A stretch of 64,000 nt of DNA from NCBI GenBank assembly GCA_018806915.1, contig JAGKQI010000030.1:32501-96500 (forward strand). The letters run 5' to 3'. Source of the stretch: Phytophthora colocasiae (Eukaryota; Oomycota; Peronosporomycetes; Peronosporales; Peronosporaceae). The notes beneath the pieces were generated by a model, which was not told where the DNA came from, did not search any database, and worked only from the letters and a program-made list of their open reading frames with translations. The position numbers and the translations under genes are program-made. Positions within the stretch are counted from its first letter, which is position 1. Each line of letters begins with the position of its first letter. Below are positions 29,240-38,428 of the stretch, piece after piece.

Positions 29240-30416
29240 ATGTTCCGGATACCTCTGTTCATGATACGGAGTACACCGAACTTGCTGTTCCGGAGACTCC
29301 TGTAGCTATTCCTGATATTGCTGAACATGCTATAACGGATGCAACCCAAGTTCCTGAAGTTCGAGGCCGTGTTCCACTTGACGATTTTGACTCAGACAAC
29401 TTTCTGGATGCACTACGTCGTGACACTCTTTTTGATGGAGATGTGGTTGATGATATCAATGTTGGCATCAATGACTGGCTTCTCGCTCTTGATTCGGAAA
29501 CGGAAGATGATGAAGAGGCAGTCTTATTTGATGAGGACGACGACACTGAAGATGAAACGAGCGGCCGTGATCTTGTTGAAGAAGAAGGAGCTGAAGAAGA
29601 GTTGGAGGCCTGTCGAGAAGCTGATGAAGTGCCAGTTCAGTTCGATTTGACTGGAGACGATTTGGATAGATTGCAAGCCGATGAATGGGACGTATTCATG
29701 GAGCAGCAGTCAGACCAGTTGCGGTTGAATTCGCGTCCGCTGTACGACGGGCCGCATGGACCAACACGAGCTGCATTAGCGTATGCATCAAATCCCTTAG
29801 CAATATTCTACTTCTTCCTTCCGAAGGAGTTGTGGAGGAAGATTGCGGAGGAGACCAACAAGTTTCGAACGGATAGCATTGATGAAATTGCACAAGCCAT
29901 GCGAGCACGAGCTCAGACAAGACGTGCGACCGTTTCGTCGACAATGGTATACTCGGTGGAAGAGTACAGAACCAAACTAAGGACGAAGAGCGCTATCCAG
30001 CCGCACGAGATCGTTCGCTTTATCAGCCTGCTAGTGGCACGAACACTCGAGCCCAGACGTGAGAGTCTCAGTCGCCACTGGATCACAAGGGTGGAGGGGG
30101 CACTGTCGAGAGGCACTTTCGGGCGGTTTCTGAGCAGAGACCGCTTCCAAGACATTACTCGTTACTTGCATTTCAACGACAACTCGTTGCAAGCCCAAAG
30201 CAGTGATCGTGCGTTCAAGATTAGACCCGTCCTTCAAGCACTCCAGAAGACGTTTTTTCGTGGATACCGACTTGGCTCTCGAATCTCGTTTGACGAAGGG
30301 ATGGTGCCTATGCACCACCGGCGCAACCCGATGCGGCAGTACATGAAAATGAAGCCGAACAAGTGGGGAACGAAGTTCTACATGACGTGCTGTGCGGAAA
30401 CGACGTACTGCTCTAG

Positions 30417-30523
30417 GTACGTCATATCCGTTTTTCGCTACACCGGCTAATCCGTTATATGTTCTGGATTTTCCGGATAAGCCTTCCAAAATTATTCCGG
30501 AGCTAACTGTTTACTGTGTTTAG
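30417..30523 (+). other. probable intron 2 of PiggyBac gene
   Basis: 107 nt, starts GTACGT and ends GTTTAG. Removal joins …YCSR to LEIYCGKAN, which is the natural order of the transposase core. Confidence 0.7.
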
Positions 30524-31870
30524 GTTGGAAATATATTGTGGGAAGGCAAATGCAGACGAAGAAGCTGTCGCTCAGCAAGCTGTAGTGAAGAACCTGAACC
30601 AAGTCTTGCGAGGGCGGCCTGCGCAACGACTGATCTGTACCGACAACTTCTACACCTCGGTGCCGCTGTCGCACAAACTGCTGAGTATGGGGCATTATCA
30701 CGTTGGCACTATCAGGAAGGACCGGGTTGGTGTCTTGGTATTGAGTTTTCGCAGAAGAAACGACCAAAGCGCATGCCCCGCGGAACCTATCGGATTGCTG
30801 TATGGAAAGACCACCCTGAGTTCGTTGCCTTGGCATGGATGGACAACCGCCCGGTGCGGTTCCTGGCCACGGGGTGTTCAACGCAGCTGACGCACGTCTC
30901 ACGTCGCGAGCCTGATGATTCTATCACTCGAGTACCATGCCCCCGACTTGTACGTGACTACCATGAAGCCATGGGAGGCGTCGACGTGCATGACCAATTG
31001 CGGCTGCAACGCTACTCCATTCAACGTTCTATTCGGATGCGCAAGTACTATAAGACAATTTTCTTGGGCCTCGTGGATATCGCCATGGTCAATGCATTCA
31101 TCGTGCATAAGATAGCTATGCAGCGGAAAAACCTGTCTGTCCCCACTCATGCCGCATTCCTGCGACTGCTACATGTAGACCTGCTCAACCAAACGAGCGA
31201 GGACTTCAACGGTGGCGACGATATGGCTGACTTGGTGACAGAGCCATTGCCGCAGCAGGAGCACACGCTCGAGAAGACGGAGGAAAAGAACGGTAAGAAG
31301 ACTCGGCAGTGGCTGTGTAAAGTGTGTTCGGCTTACGCAGGAGCAGGAGTTCGCAGCTTCGAGACTAGCTATTTTTGCGCCACGTGCTCCCGCGCCAAGC
31401 AAGGAAGAGTGACTCTGTGCAACAAGGCGCGGCGTTTACAGCACGGCTCCGCGCTAACGTGCAACGAAGTGTGGCACCACAGCTGGAGAAATGGGACGGC
31501 GATTCCTCCTGCCTTGCAAGACAAGATCAGGTTCGTCGACAAGCGCCGCCCTGGAGCTATCCCGGAGACCGACGAGGAGTAGGCTCGGAAAAGCAGTAAG
31601 ACTTGAGGAGTAGCAGTGAATGGGAGAAATGTTGACTGGTGTGTCTGAGTTGTCGCATTGTTGCTTGTTGCGATAACCGTTTTGCAAGGAGATTTTAATT
31701 TGGAGTTTTTTGCTTTGTTTTTGTACTGCAAATCACCGCCCTCCACCCAATCAATGGTCTCGCTTCGACGACGTGTCATGCGAAAGGGCTTGAAGCACGA
31801 TATATACTACTGATTTTCCGGTATATGTTAATTCATATATTATGAATAACGGAGAATCCGGAATTATCAT

Positions 31871-31900
31871 CGGATTAGGAGGGTTAACCCTCCTAATCCG
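31871..31900. repeat. 30-bp perfect palindrome centred on TTAA
   Basis: CGGATTAGGAGGG, TTAA, then CCCTCCTAATCCG. The left arm is the right terminal repeat of the PiggyBac element (10 of 13 bases match its left repeat at 14876-14888). The right arm is a second copy of the same terminal repeat in opposite orientation, followed by another TTAA (31901-31904) and Copia sequence. Confidence 0.85.
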
Positions 31901-31904
31901 TTAA

Positions 31905-33339
31905 TCCACAAATTTCGAGCGTCAAAAGTCCACACGTTGTTAGGTCCAACTTCACTTCTCAAGACTAGTTCGTCTCCACGGTACAGTTTGTATTCACCTG
32001 TAGCCTCATTCTTCTTCTCGATAAAACCTTGCTTTCTAGCAAGTCCGACGGAGAGCAAATTCCAATTCACATCAGGGACGTATGCCACATCCTCCAATAT
32101 GGTTGTCTCCAATGCCCCACCACCTATATCAGTTGTTAAGGCGATCGAGCCTATGCCCCGAGCACTAGACTGGATCCCTTTAGCGAATCCCTTTACTGGT
32201 TCCGGGTATTCTTCAAATTCTTTGTACGTCACGAAATATTTCATCGTTCCTACCACATGACCGCTGCTGCCAGTATCGTAGAACCAGCGACGGGTATTGT
32301 AGTTGTTGTGTATGTCTTCAGCATCAATGGACTCTTCCAATTCGCTAGATACAACAGGTTCAGACAGCTCCTGTCGGTGCTCTGCATCTTGTACGCAGGT
32401 GTCCGCATCCGAATTCTGCACCTGTGGCTTCACCACCTCTGCACTGCTGCTTTCCCTTAATTCCTGCTCAGGACAATTTTTCTTAATGTGTCCAACTTTG
32501 TGACAGTGAAAACGCTTCACTTCCCGCGGATTGTTCTGCTTTGACTGGCTGCCTTTTGTATTGCCAGCTTTCCCAGCTCGAACATCTGCTCCACCATTTC
32601 GGTTAGCACCGGCGGTTGCTCGACCGCCCGAGAGCTCCAAGCTCTCCTCTTTTAACTGTGACGCAGCTACCAAAATCAGGTCACGAACATCATCTACAGA
32701 AGTGCTTCCAGCAGGATTCAACGTTATCATGTTTGCCAACTGTATGTACTTCACATGCCTAGGTAGACTATTCAGCATCGCATCTATTATGTCCACGTCG
32801 TGAACAACGTACTTCAGAGTCTCCAAGCGGTCACGAAACTCGTACAACTTTCCTAGGTGTACTGCCATGTCGTCATCTTTTCGAGCACGTGTGTGCCATA
32901 GCTTATGGATGAGCTGGCGTTGTTGGTGAACTTTCAGTGTCTGGTTCTGCGGTGTTTTGTACATTTCCACAAGAGCCTGCCACATCGCAGTCCCATTCGG
33001 CTTCCGCATCACATGATTCGCTAAGTTCAACGATAGTGACCCGAGTATCAATCGATTGATCGTGCCCTGTTTTTTCTTCCACTCAGTTAGCTCGTCGTCC
33101 GATCGAGTAGCCGCAGCAGAACCGGAGCCTTCAGCTTCAAGTGAGTCATCGGCCGCAGTAGCCGTAGGCGCCTTCACTGTGCTATCCGAAATGCCTTCTA
33201 AGCCAAATCTCTCGAACTGACTTATCATCACTGTTTTGTAGAAATCCCAATGCTCGCCGTTCCACTGCACAGGCAGTCCTTTGGCGTTCATCTCTACTTT
33301 GACCGGAGGTCTTCCAGTAGATCCTGTCGTTCCCGACAT
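31905..33339 (-). pseudogene. Copia Gag-protease, truncated
   Basis: The first 478 codons or so of a Ty1/Copia polyprotein, from ATG 33339. Gag region with a copia-type UBN2 pattern (WNGEHWDFYKTVMISQF … ALVEMYKTPQN), a nucleocapsid zinc knuckle near 32500 in which the first Cys is Arg (RFHCHKVGHIKKNC), and the aspartic protease motif WFYDTGSSGHV near 32270. It breaks off at the PiggyBac terminal repeat, just after VWTFDAR. Integrase, RT and RNase H are missing. The last residues of the open frame are encoded by the palindrome. Confidence 0.88.
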
Positions 33340-34007
33340 CCTCGCTTACGTGCTTAACAGCAAGTACCAATCCGATTTGAGTTTGGGCTCACTAACCCTG
33401 TTAAAATATGATACTGCAACACGGGGCGAATATGCAACGACAACTTGTTGGGTTGGGCTCCAATCTTAGACTGAGCTTCTGTCGTCTCTCCTACTCCTAC
33501 ATATGCAGAGCCTCCTCGAGGCGAAGGGACGCTTTGTTCTTCCATAACCTTCGTCCCAGTAACTACTTCAACACTGTGCACCTTTTCGTCCATCACAGCA
33601 CCTCTGCTAACGGCAGAGGTCCACGTTTCAACAATTGGCTCCGTGCTCCGCACAAATTTTAGTGACAATATCCTTCCAGAAGCTTTGTTAAGTGCGTTTC
33701 GAAGTGGCTACCATTATCTGCGTCTAGTTCGTGAGGAATGGGCTCTGGCGCCGCAGCGAACGAGCCTGTAGTTCAATTCGTAGCGCATAATTGCGGACTG
33801 TAGCCATGTTAGTTTTTACTGTAATTTTGTAGCCATCTCATTATTGCGAATATTAAAGTGAACAAGCTTGATATTAATATTATTTAGTTTCTTTATATTG
33901 AGGAATATATTTGTCAGAAATAGTGATCGGATTGGCTAAAAGTGGGCGGTGTGTTGCGAGAATGTTTGTTGCTTTCTTCTCAGTTGCGAACTTTCCGAGA
34001 GGAAAAG
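33340..34007. other. Copia leader / partial LTR and upstream region of CRN
   Basis: Reading on the minus strand, TATTTTAACA near 33397 followed by GGGTTAGTGAGCCC resembles the end of a Copia 5' LTR and its primer site. No second LTR exists in the window, so borders cannot be set. A 104-codon minus-strand frame at 33354-33668 has no domain. From about 33800 the sequence is AT-rich and presumably holds the promoter of the Crinkler gene. Confidence 0.4.
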
Positions 34008-35912
34008 ATGGCGGAAGTCGAGCTGGAGTGCGCTGTATACGGCGAAGGGACTGTGTTGCCCGTGACGATCGCGCTTGATGTGAAAGTGAGCGCGCTGCAG
34101 GAGGCTATCTTCGTGAAGAAACGCTACGGCGAGCGATATCAGTTTGCCGCAAGCGACTTGACGCTCTATGTGGCGCGAAAGGAAGGAGAAACCACGTGGC
34201 TGGTGGACGACGACAACTTGGATACTTTCTTACGAGGAGATGTCAACAAGCAGTACATAAAGATGCGTTCGTCGTGGAAGCTTAACAAGAAGGAGTTGTT
34301 TGGCGCGAATCCCTCGCTTGGAGAAGAAAACATTAACGTGTTAGTGGAACTCCCAGAAGCTCAGCAAAGTGCGGTATCCAATAAGAAGCAGCGCCTGGAG
34401 TGGCGGTCGACTCGGTGGGGATCACACGCTTATGATCGGAACTCACAATACTTCCTGCTGGAGAAAGAAGATGTCGACGAGTCCGGCCTTCCACCCGTTC
34501 GCATGATGCTCTACTGCAGGCCCTCATTCCACCGCCAATTCGAGTTCTTGCGCGATAAAGTATTGAACAAAGGTCATTTGGGCTGGATTCTCGGCCCTCC
34601 TGGAACGGGAAAGTCAACCACAGCCATGGCATTCGCGTCGACTCTGAACAGAAGTGAATGGATGGTGACATGGATCCACGTGGGCAAGTTTATGGATTGG
34701 CAATGTGTGCGCCTCATCGGCGACGAACGAAAGACTCGAATTCTTGATATCGCGGACGTGGATAACGTGTTGATGGTTGATGATGACAAGAAGCACCATC
34801 TCGTGCTTGTTGACGGGTGGACTGCTGCAGACGAGTTTATTAAGTTGACACGCAAGTGCGTCCGATGGTTCCTTCACAGCAACGGAGTGAAGCAGCGGCG
34901 GCTTGCTTTTGTTTGTTCAGTTGCCGCCCGTGGGAAGTTTCAAGAAGACATGGAGATTCTGACTCGTGCAAGGGAGTTCCGTGTGTGGTCATGGACACTG
35001 GATGAGTACCTCAATGCGATCAAGGATGACGATGTGTTCGAGAGTGTGACACAACGTCTGGATGCCCCTGCAGTGTTGCCGGAGGAAGAGATGACTCGCG
35101 AGGCAATGGTAGAGTCCAAGTACTACTACGCAGGTGGTTCCTGTCGCTATATGTTTCACTTCCACACTGCGACGGTGGCGACGAATTTGAGCGATGCCGT
35201 GGATTCTTTAAACGATGCTACGACTGTTGCCACGAGTGGCCAGCGTTCATCTTCAAGCATCAACCGTCTGTTTGGGATGTTCAAGCGACCTCACGACGTG
35301 GGTGCAGTGTCGCCTGTGATCAGTCAGTATGCTGCGACGCTGATTGCCGTCATATGCGGTCCAGAGGCTATTAAGAAGTTCATGTCGACGCATCGAGACA
35401 GTTCAAACCCAGCATTAAACGGATGGATGTTGGAGATGGTGTTCTTCGCAAGTCTTCGAAACGGCGGTCTCGCTCTGGTCGATGCGGCAGGCAACACGGT
35501 TGACAAGTGGGGTGAATCAGCTATTGTGGTCGAAGATGGAATACCTGCGCTTTATTCTGCACACCCCGTTTGGATCAAGCCAGAAAAATGGAACCAAGGT
35601 GGATATGACGCTATCATGGTGTGCAAGCGCACTCAGCATGTGTGTTTTGTGCAAGTGACGAGTGCCCACAAGCATTCTTTCCGCATCGATCACTTTTACG
35701 GTTGGCTTAAGATGCTGTCGGAGTCGCCCCAAAGTTTCGAGGTGAAGACAATGGAGATTATCTTCGTTGTCGAGCAAGACAAGCTGAGCACGTTCAACTT
35801 CTCAACTGTGACAGGAAACGGACTACTCGTACCGTTTGGTTGGCCGAAGGGCAAGGAGACGGACTTGGTACGGCTAGTGGGGATTCATGGGTTATATAAT
35901 CTATCACATTAG
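34008..35912 (+). CDS. Crinkler (CRN) effector, header + NTPase + REase-like
   Basis: 634 residues from ATG 34008 (MAEVELECAVYGEGT); an in-frame ATG at 33942 is less likely because the CRN header starts M-x-x-x-x-L-x-C. Residues 1-120 form the ubiquitin-like Crinkler header that oomycetes use for translocation, with LTLYVARK in the place of the LxLFLAK motif and INVLVELPE closing it. Residues 196-203 are a P-loop (GPPGTGKS), followed by a Walker-B-like HHLVLVDG, so the middle is an NTPase. The C-terminus (about 520-570) has GGYDAIMV … FVQVTSAHKHSF, that is Asp-x14-Gln-x5-Lys, compatible with a PD-(D/E)xK restriction-endonuclease-like fold. No stop or frameshift. This NTPase plus nuclease-like architecture is known in CRN proteins. 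Action in the host nucleus is family knowledge, not seen here. Confidence 0.88.
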   Translation: MAEVELECAVYGEGTVLPVTIALDVKVSALQEAIFVKKRYGERYQFAASDLTLYVARKEGETTWLVDDDNLDTFLRGDVNKQYIKMRSSWKLNKKELFGANPSLGEENINVLVELPEAQQSAVSNKKQRLEWRSTRWGSHAYDRNSQYFLLEKEDVDESGLPPVRMMLYCRPSFHRQFEFLRDKVLNKGHLGWILGPPGTGKSTTAMAFASTLNRSEWMVTWIHVGKFMDWQCVRLIGDERKTRILDIADVDNVLMVDDDKKHHLVLVDGWTAADEFIKLTRKCVRWFLHSNGVKQRRLAFVCSVAARGKFQEDMEILTRAREFRVWSWTLDEYLNAIKDDDVFESVTQRLDAPAVLPEEEMTREAMVESKYYYAGGSCRYMFHFHTATVATNLSDAVDSLNDATTVATSGQRSSSSINRLFGMFKRPHDVGAVSPVISQYAATLIAVICGPEAIKKFMSTHRDSSNPALNGWMLEMVFFASLRNGGLALVDAAGNTVDKWGESAIVVEDGIPALYSAHPVWIKPEKWNQGGYDAIMVCKRTQHVCFVQVTSAHKHSFRIDHFYGWLKMLSESPQSFEVKTMEIIFVVEQDKLSTFNFSTVTGNGLLVPFGWPKGKETDLVRLVGIHGLYNLSH

Positions 35913-36332
35913 CCTTTCCTACAGAAGATCTATGATGGAGAACTTTTCAGCTCCATGGCGCGAAAATCAGTCTCAGGTGTTATCAGACGCCTCTCCAGAA
36001 GAACTGGCCAACACTTCGAGCATCTGTATCATCATGCACCGAAATACCAAATACTTGAAGTACTTGGTATCCTCTCGATTTTGAAGACAGATACAGCAAA
36101 TGAGAACTTTGCTGAAAATCCCGAAAACTGCTCATGAGACTCGGCACGTCTGTTTGTCTCCCTGTGGCTTTACGTTCTGGTGGCTTATCATTCTCGTCAT
36201 TCATCTCGTTGCTTGTGGTTACAATGGCGTGTACGCGAAAGTGTACTGGTTCGATTTATCCATGTTCAGCTTCCTTCTCGAATTTAATCGCATCGGAATA
36301 ACTCGTGAATATTATTCTACGGTCGCGTACGT
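35913..36332. other. intergenic, nothing recognised
   Basis: About 420 bp between two convergent CRN genes. No RNA gene, repeat or open frame of note; it presumably holds both 3' ends. Confidence 0.5.
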
Positions 36333-37885
36333 TTAAATCATGCTAATCGTGTGGGTTCCACCTTCTACAAAAATTTCAGAAGCGTGATCGCCGCTGGGAT
36401 ATTTCTGCGGACTTTGAGCTGCATCAGCAAAGTCGATCAAATACCATTCAGTGCAATCAGTACGCTTGATCACATTAGACCAGCGGATGTCTCTGTGCAT
36501 CCACCCGTTGCGATGGAGGACTACAAAAGCCTCGAGAACGTTCCGGAGAGCGACGAACAGCTCACTCAAACTGCATGGCTTCACCTCAATGCCGCGGGGC
36601 GTAAGTGTCAATCTCATTTGGTCCGAATCCACCGTGACAACTGCATCGGCACAAGGAACCCTAAAAGGCTTCAAAGACTCGTAGATCAGCTTCACACGAC
36701 GATACTCTTCTTTCGTAGGAAAGATCTTATCGACGAAAGTCGGACTCAATCGTATCTTGACGCCGTTGTCGCGATGGATGTCCATGAACTCGATCTCTGC
36801 CGAGGCCGGACAGTTTCGCACAATTGCCGGGAAAAGTAGACACAAATTCAAAAGTGCCAGTACAAGTCGAAAACGCTCCGACGGTTGCTGCAAGTTAAAA
36901 CCTCCAATAGGGTGGGTTGTAACGATGCTTTTTTTACGCTTCTCCACGACATCTTGCCCCATGTCGTTACGCACCACATCTTGCCCCATGTCGTCATGCA
37001 CCACATCTTGATAAATAGCAATAATTCTAGCTCGAAGCCCGACGCAGCATAGCCAAACAAATACGGCACTCCACCGTAAGACCACACCAGCTTTTTAGAG
37101 AGCTCCTCACGAGGCACAGTGACAGGAGTACGAGGTTCTTTCTCCTCACCACGAAAGACACAGACACGATTCAAAACAAACAAAAAGTCGGGTCGCTTCA
37201 AACCTGACGAGGACTTCCTGCTCGAATCCCGGTTGACGTAAGCACGTCGAAACACAAACCCGAGCACCGACGAATACCCTGAAAGGGCAAACGACATCCG
37301 CTGGCTTAGTGTAGTTTAGAAACTTGAGTTTGTTCCACACATACAACAAATCCGCTAACTAGTTAATCTATTCATTTTCTTCTTCTTATCCCCCACGCTC
37401 GATAAAAAGCACCAGCTTTTTGTCAGTCTTAGTACTGCTCTGGTTCGTCATCCCTTCGATATTTTGCAGCCCTGATCCTTTCGAGACCCGATAGAAATCT
37501 GCGTTCAGCAAATTATTTTGTCCACTTGCGAAGGTGTCCCACGACGACGGTTCTGTAAAATATTGCTTCTGCAGAGTGTTCGTCACTACCAAGTGGATCT
37601 TGGATTTTGCAGGTACTCGCTTCAGAATGCTTTTGGCCACGCCAAGATCTATAGCACTGCTATGATCTTTGCACTCACCAGAAATGATGTCCGAGGTTAC
37701 CCGGAAATCGATGCGGTCGTTGTTCTTACTTCGGACGAGATTGTCAAAGAGCATCGAGTAGCCATGTTGGCCATTTTCCATGCGGAGGAGACAGGAACGG
37801 CACGATTTGAGTCCACCCAGCCTTTTCAACGTCTTGAAGCAGCTTCACCATCTCGTTTCGTTCACTCACACCCAACTCGAACAGG
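36333..37885 (-). pseudogene. Crinkler CRN-2, 3' half (REase-like + kinase)
   Basis: C-terminal half of the CRN gene whose N-terminal half is at 44193-45964, split by Gypsy C. Reading from 37885 on the minus strand it continues the frame of the first half across the 5-bp duplication at 37886-37890. It then shows a restriction-endonuclease-like region (IISGECKD … IHLVVTNTLQKQYF, with the Glu-x-Lys pair), a stop at 37386, then the CRN stretch RPDFLFVLN … FRGEEK … YLFGYAASGFE in another frame. Last comes a protein-kinase C-lobe with WMHRDIRWSNV (HRD loop) and YLIDFADA (DFG position is DFA), ending at 36333. At least three frameshifts: near 37790, between 37386 and 37297, and in the 27-bp repeat near 37000. 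Not functional. Confidence 0.82.
36949..37012. repeat. 27-bp tandem repeat in CRN-2
   Basis: ACATCTTGCCCCATGTCGT occurs twice, and ACATCTTG a third time, with a 27-bp period. On the minus strand it encodes D(D/N)MGQDVV repeats. The kinase frame changes here. Confidence 0.8.
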
Positions 37886-37890
37886 AATTC
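37886..37890. repeat. Gypsy C target-site duplication, left
   Basis: AATTC, identical to 44193-44197 on the other side of the element. Confidence 0.85.
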
Positions 37891-38400
37891 TGTAACACAG
37901 TAGGCGCGCGGGGGCGAGGAAGCGGAGGCCGGACTTGGACGGCGGAGCGAAGACCCAGGGAGGCGTGACCAGTTGGTGGGCCACTGAGAGGTTGTTGGTA
38001 AATTGAAAAGTAAATTGAAATGAGGAAGGCTCTTACGGTCCTAAGCTAACTGGTGGCTCACAGAGCTCTCTCAAAAATCCAGTAGAGTGTATCCTAGAGC
38101 CTATCTTTTCCTATCTTCTGATTTGGCTATCTACCAATGATTTTCCTATAAACTTCCACGTAGCAATGTTGACTTGACTCCTGGGCGTCCCATAATCAAG
38201 CTTCGAGAACCTTCTCGAATTTCAGCCAATGAGACTCTCTCATTGTCTCAGCTGAATGGCGTAAACCACAATGGCCTATTACCATAATCTAGTTTTAGCC
38301 AATCACAAAGTGGCTACATGTAGAGATATGTAGATTGCACTACAGTGCATCAACTTGCACTTCAATGCTGACGGAGTGCTATCGACAGCATTCCGTCACA
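37891..38400 (-). repeat. Gypsy C 3' LTR (full length)
   Basis: 510 bp, TGTAACACAG … CCGTCACA, so TG to CA, with the AATTC duplication directly outside. Only 38060-38400 is present in the other LTR. Confidence 0.75.
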
Positions 38401-38428
38401 TGACCTCCTTTCGAGAAAGAGCCTCCCC
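38401..38428 (-). promoter_or_regulatory. Gypsy C polypurine tract region
   Basis: On the minus strand GGGGGAGG and then GAAAGGAGG precede the 3' LTR by a few bases. Confidence 0.55.

Larger units (their letters stand above)
28995..31582 (+). pseudogene. PiggyBac-like transposase, main part
   Basis: Continuation of the PiggyBac-like gene whose N-terminus is at 14149-14624. Exon from 28995 to 29165, a probable intron 29166-29239 (GTAAGT…TTTAG), acidic stretch, then the DDE-type transposase core. Catalytic-type Asp residues are visible in SFDEGMVPM (about 30288), ICTDNFYTS (about 30633) and MGGVDVHDQLR (about 30970). A second intron fits at 30417-30523 (GTACGT…GTTTAG), joining TYCSR to LEIYCG. 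A single-base loss near 30730 shifts the frame before the motif KKRPKRMPRGTYRIA. The C-terminus has a Cys-rich zinc-binding region (CKVCSAYAG … CATCSRAKQ). Stop at 31582. Non-functional because of the frameshifts, the upstream stop, the Gypsy B insertion and the inversion. Confidence 0.86.

Noticed and set aside
33354..33668. 104-codon minus-strand frame beside Copia
   Set aside because: Overlaps probable LTR sequence and shows no domain; kept only as part of the leader description.
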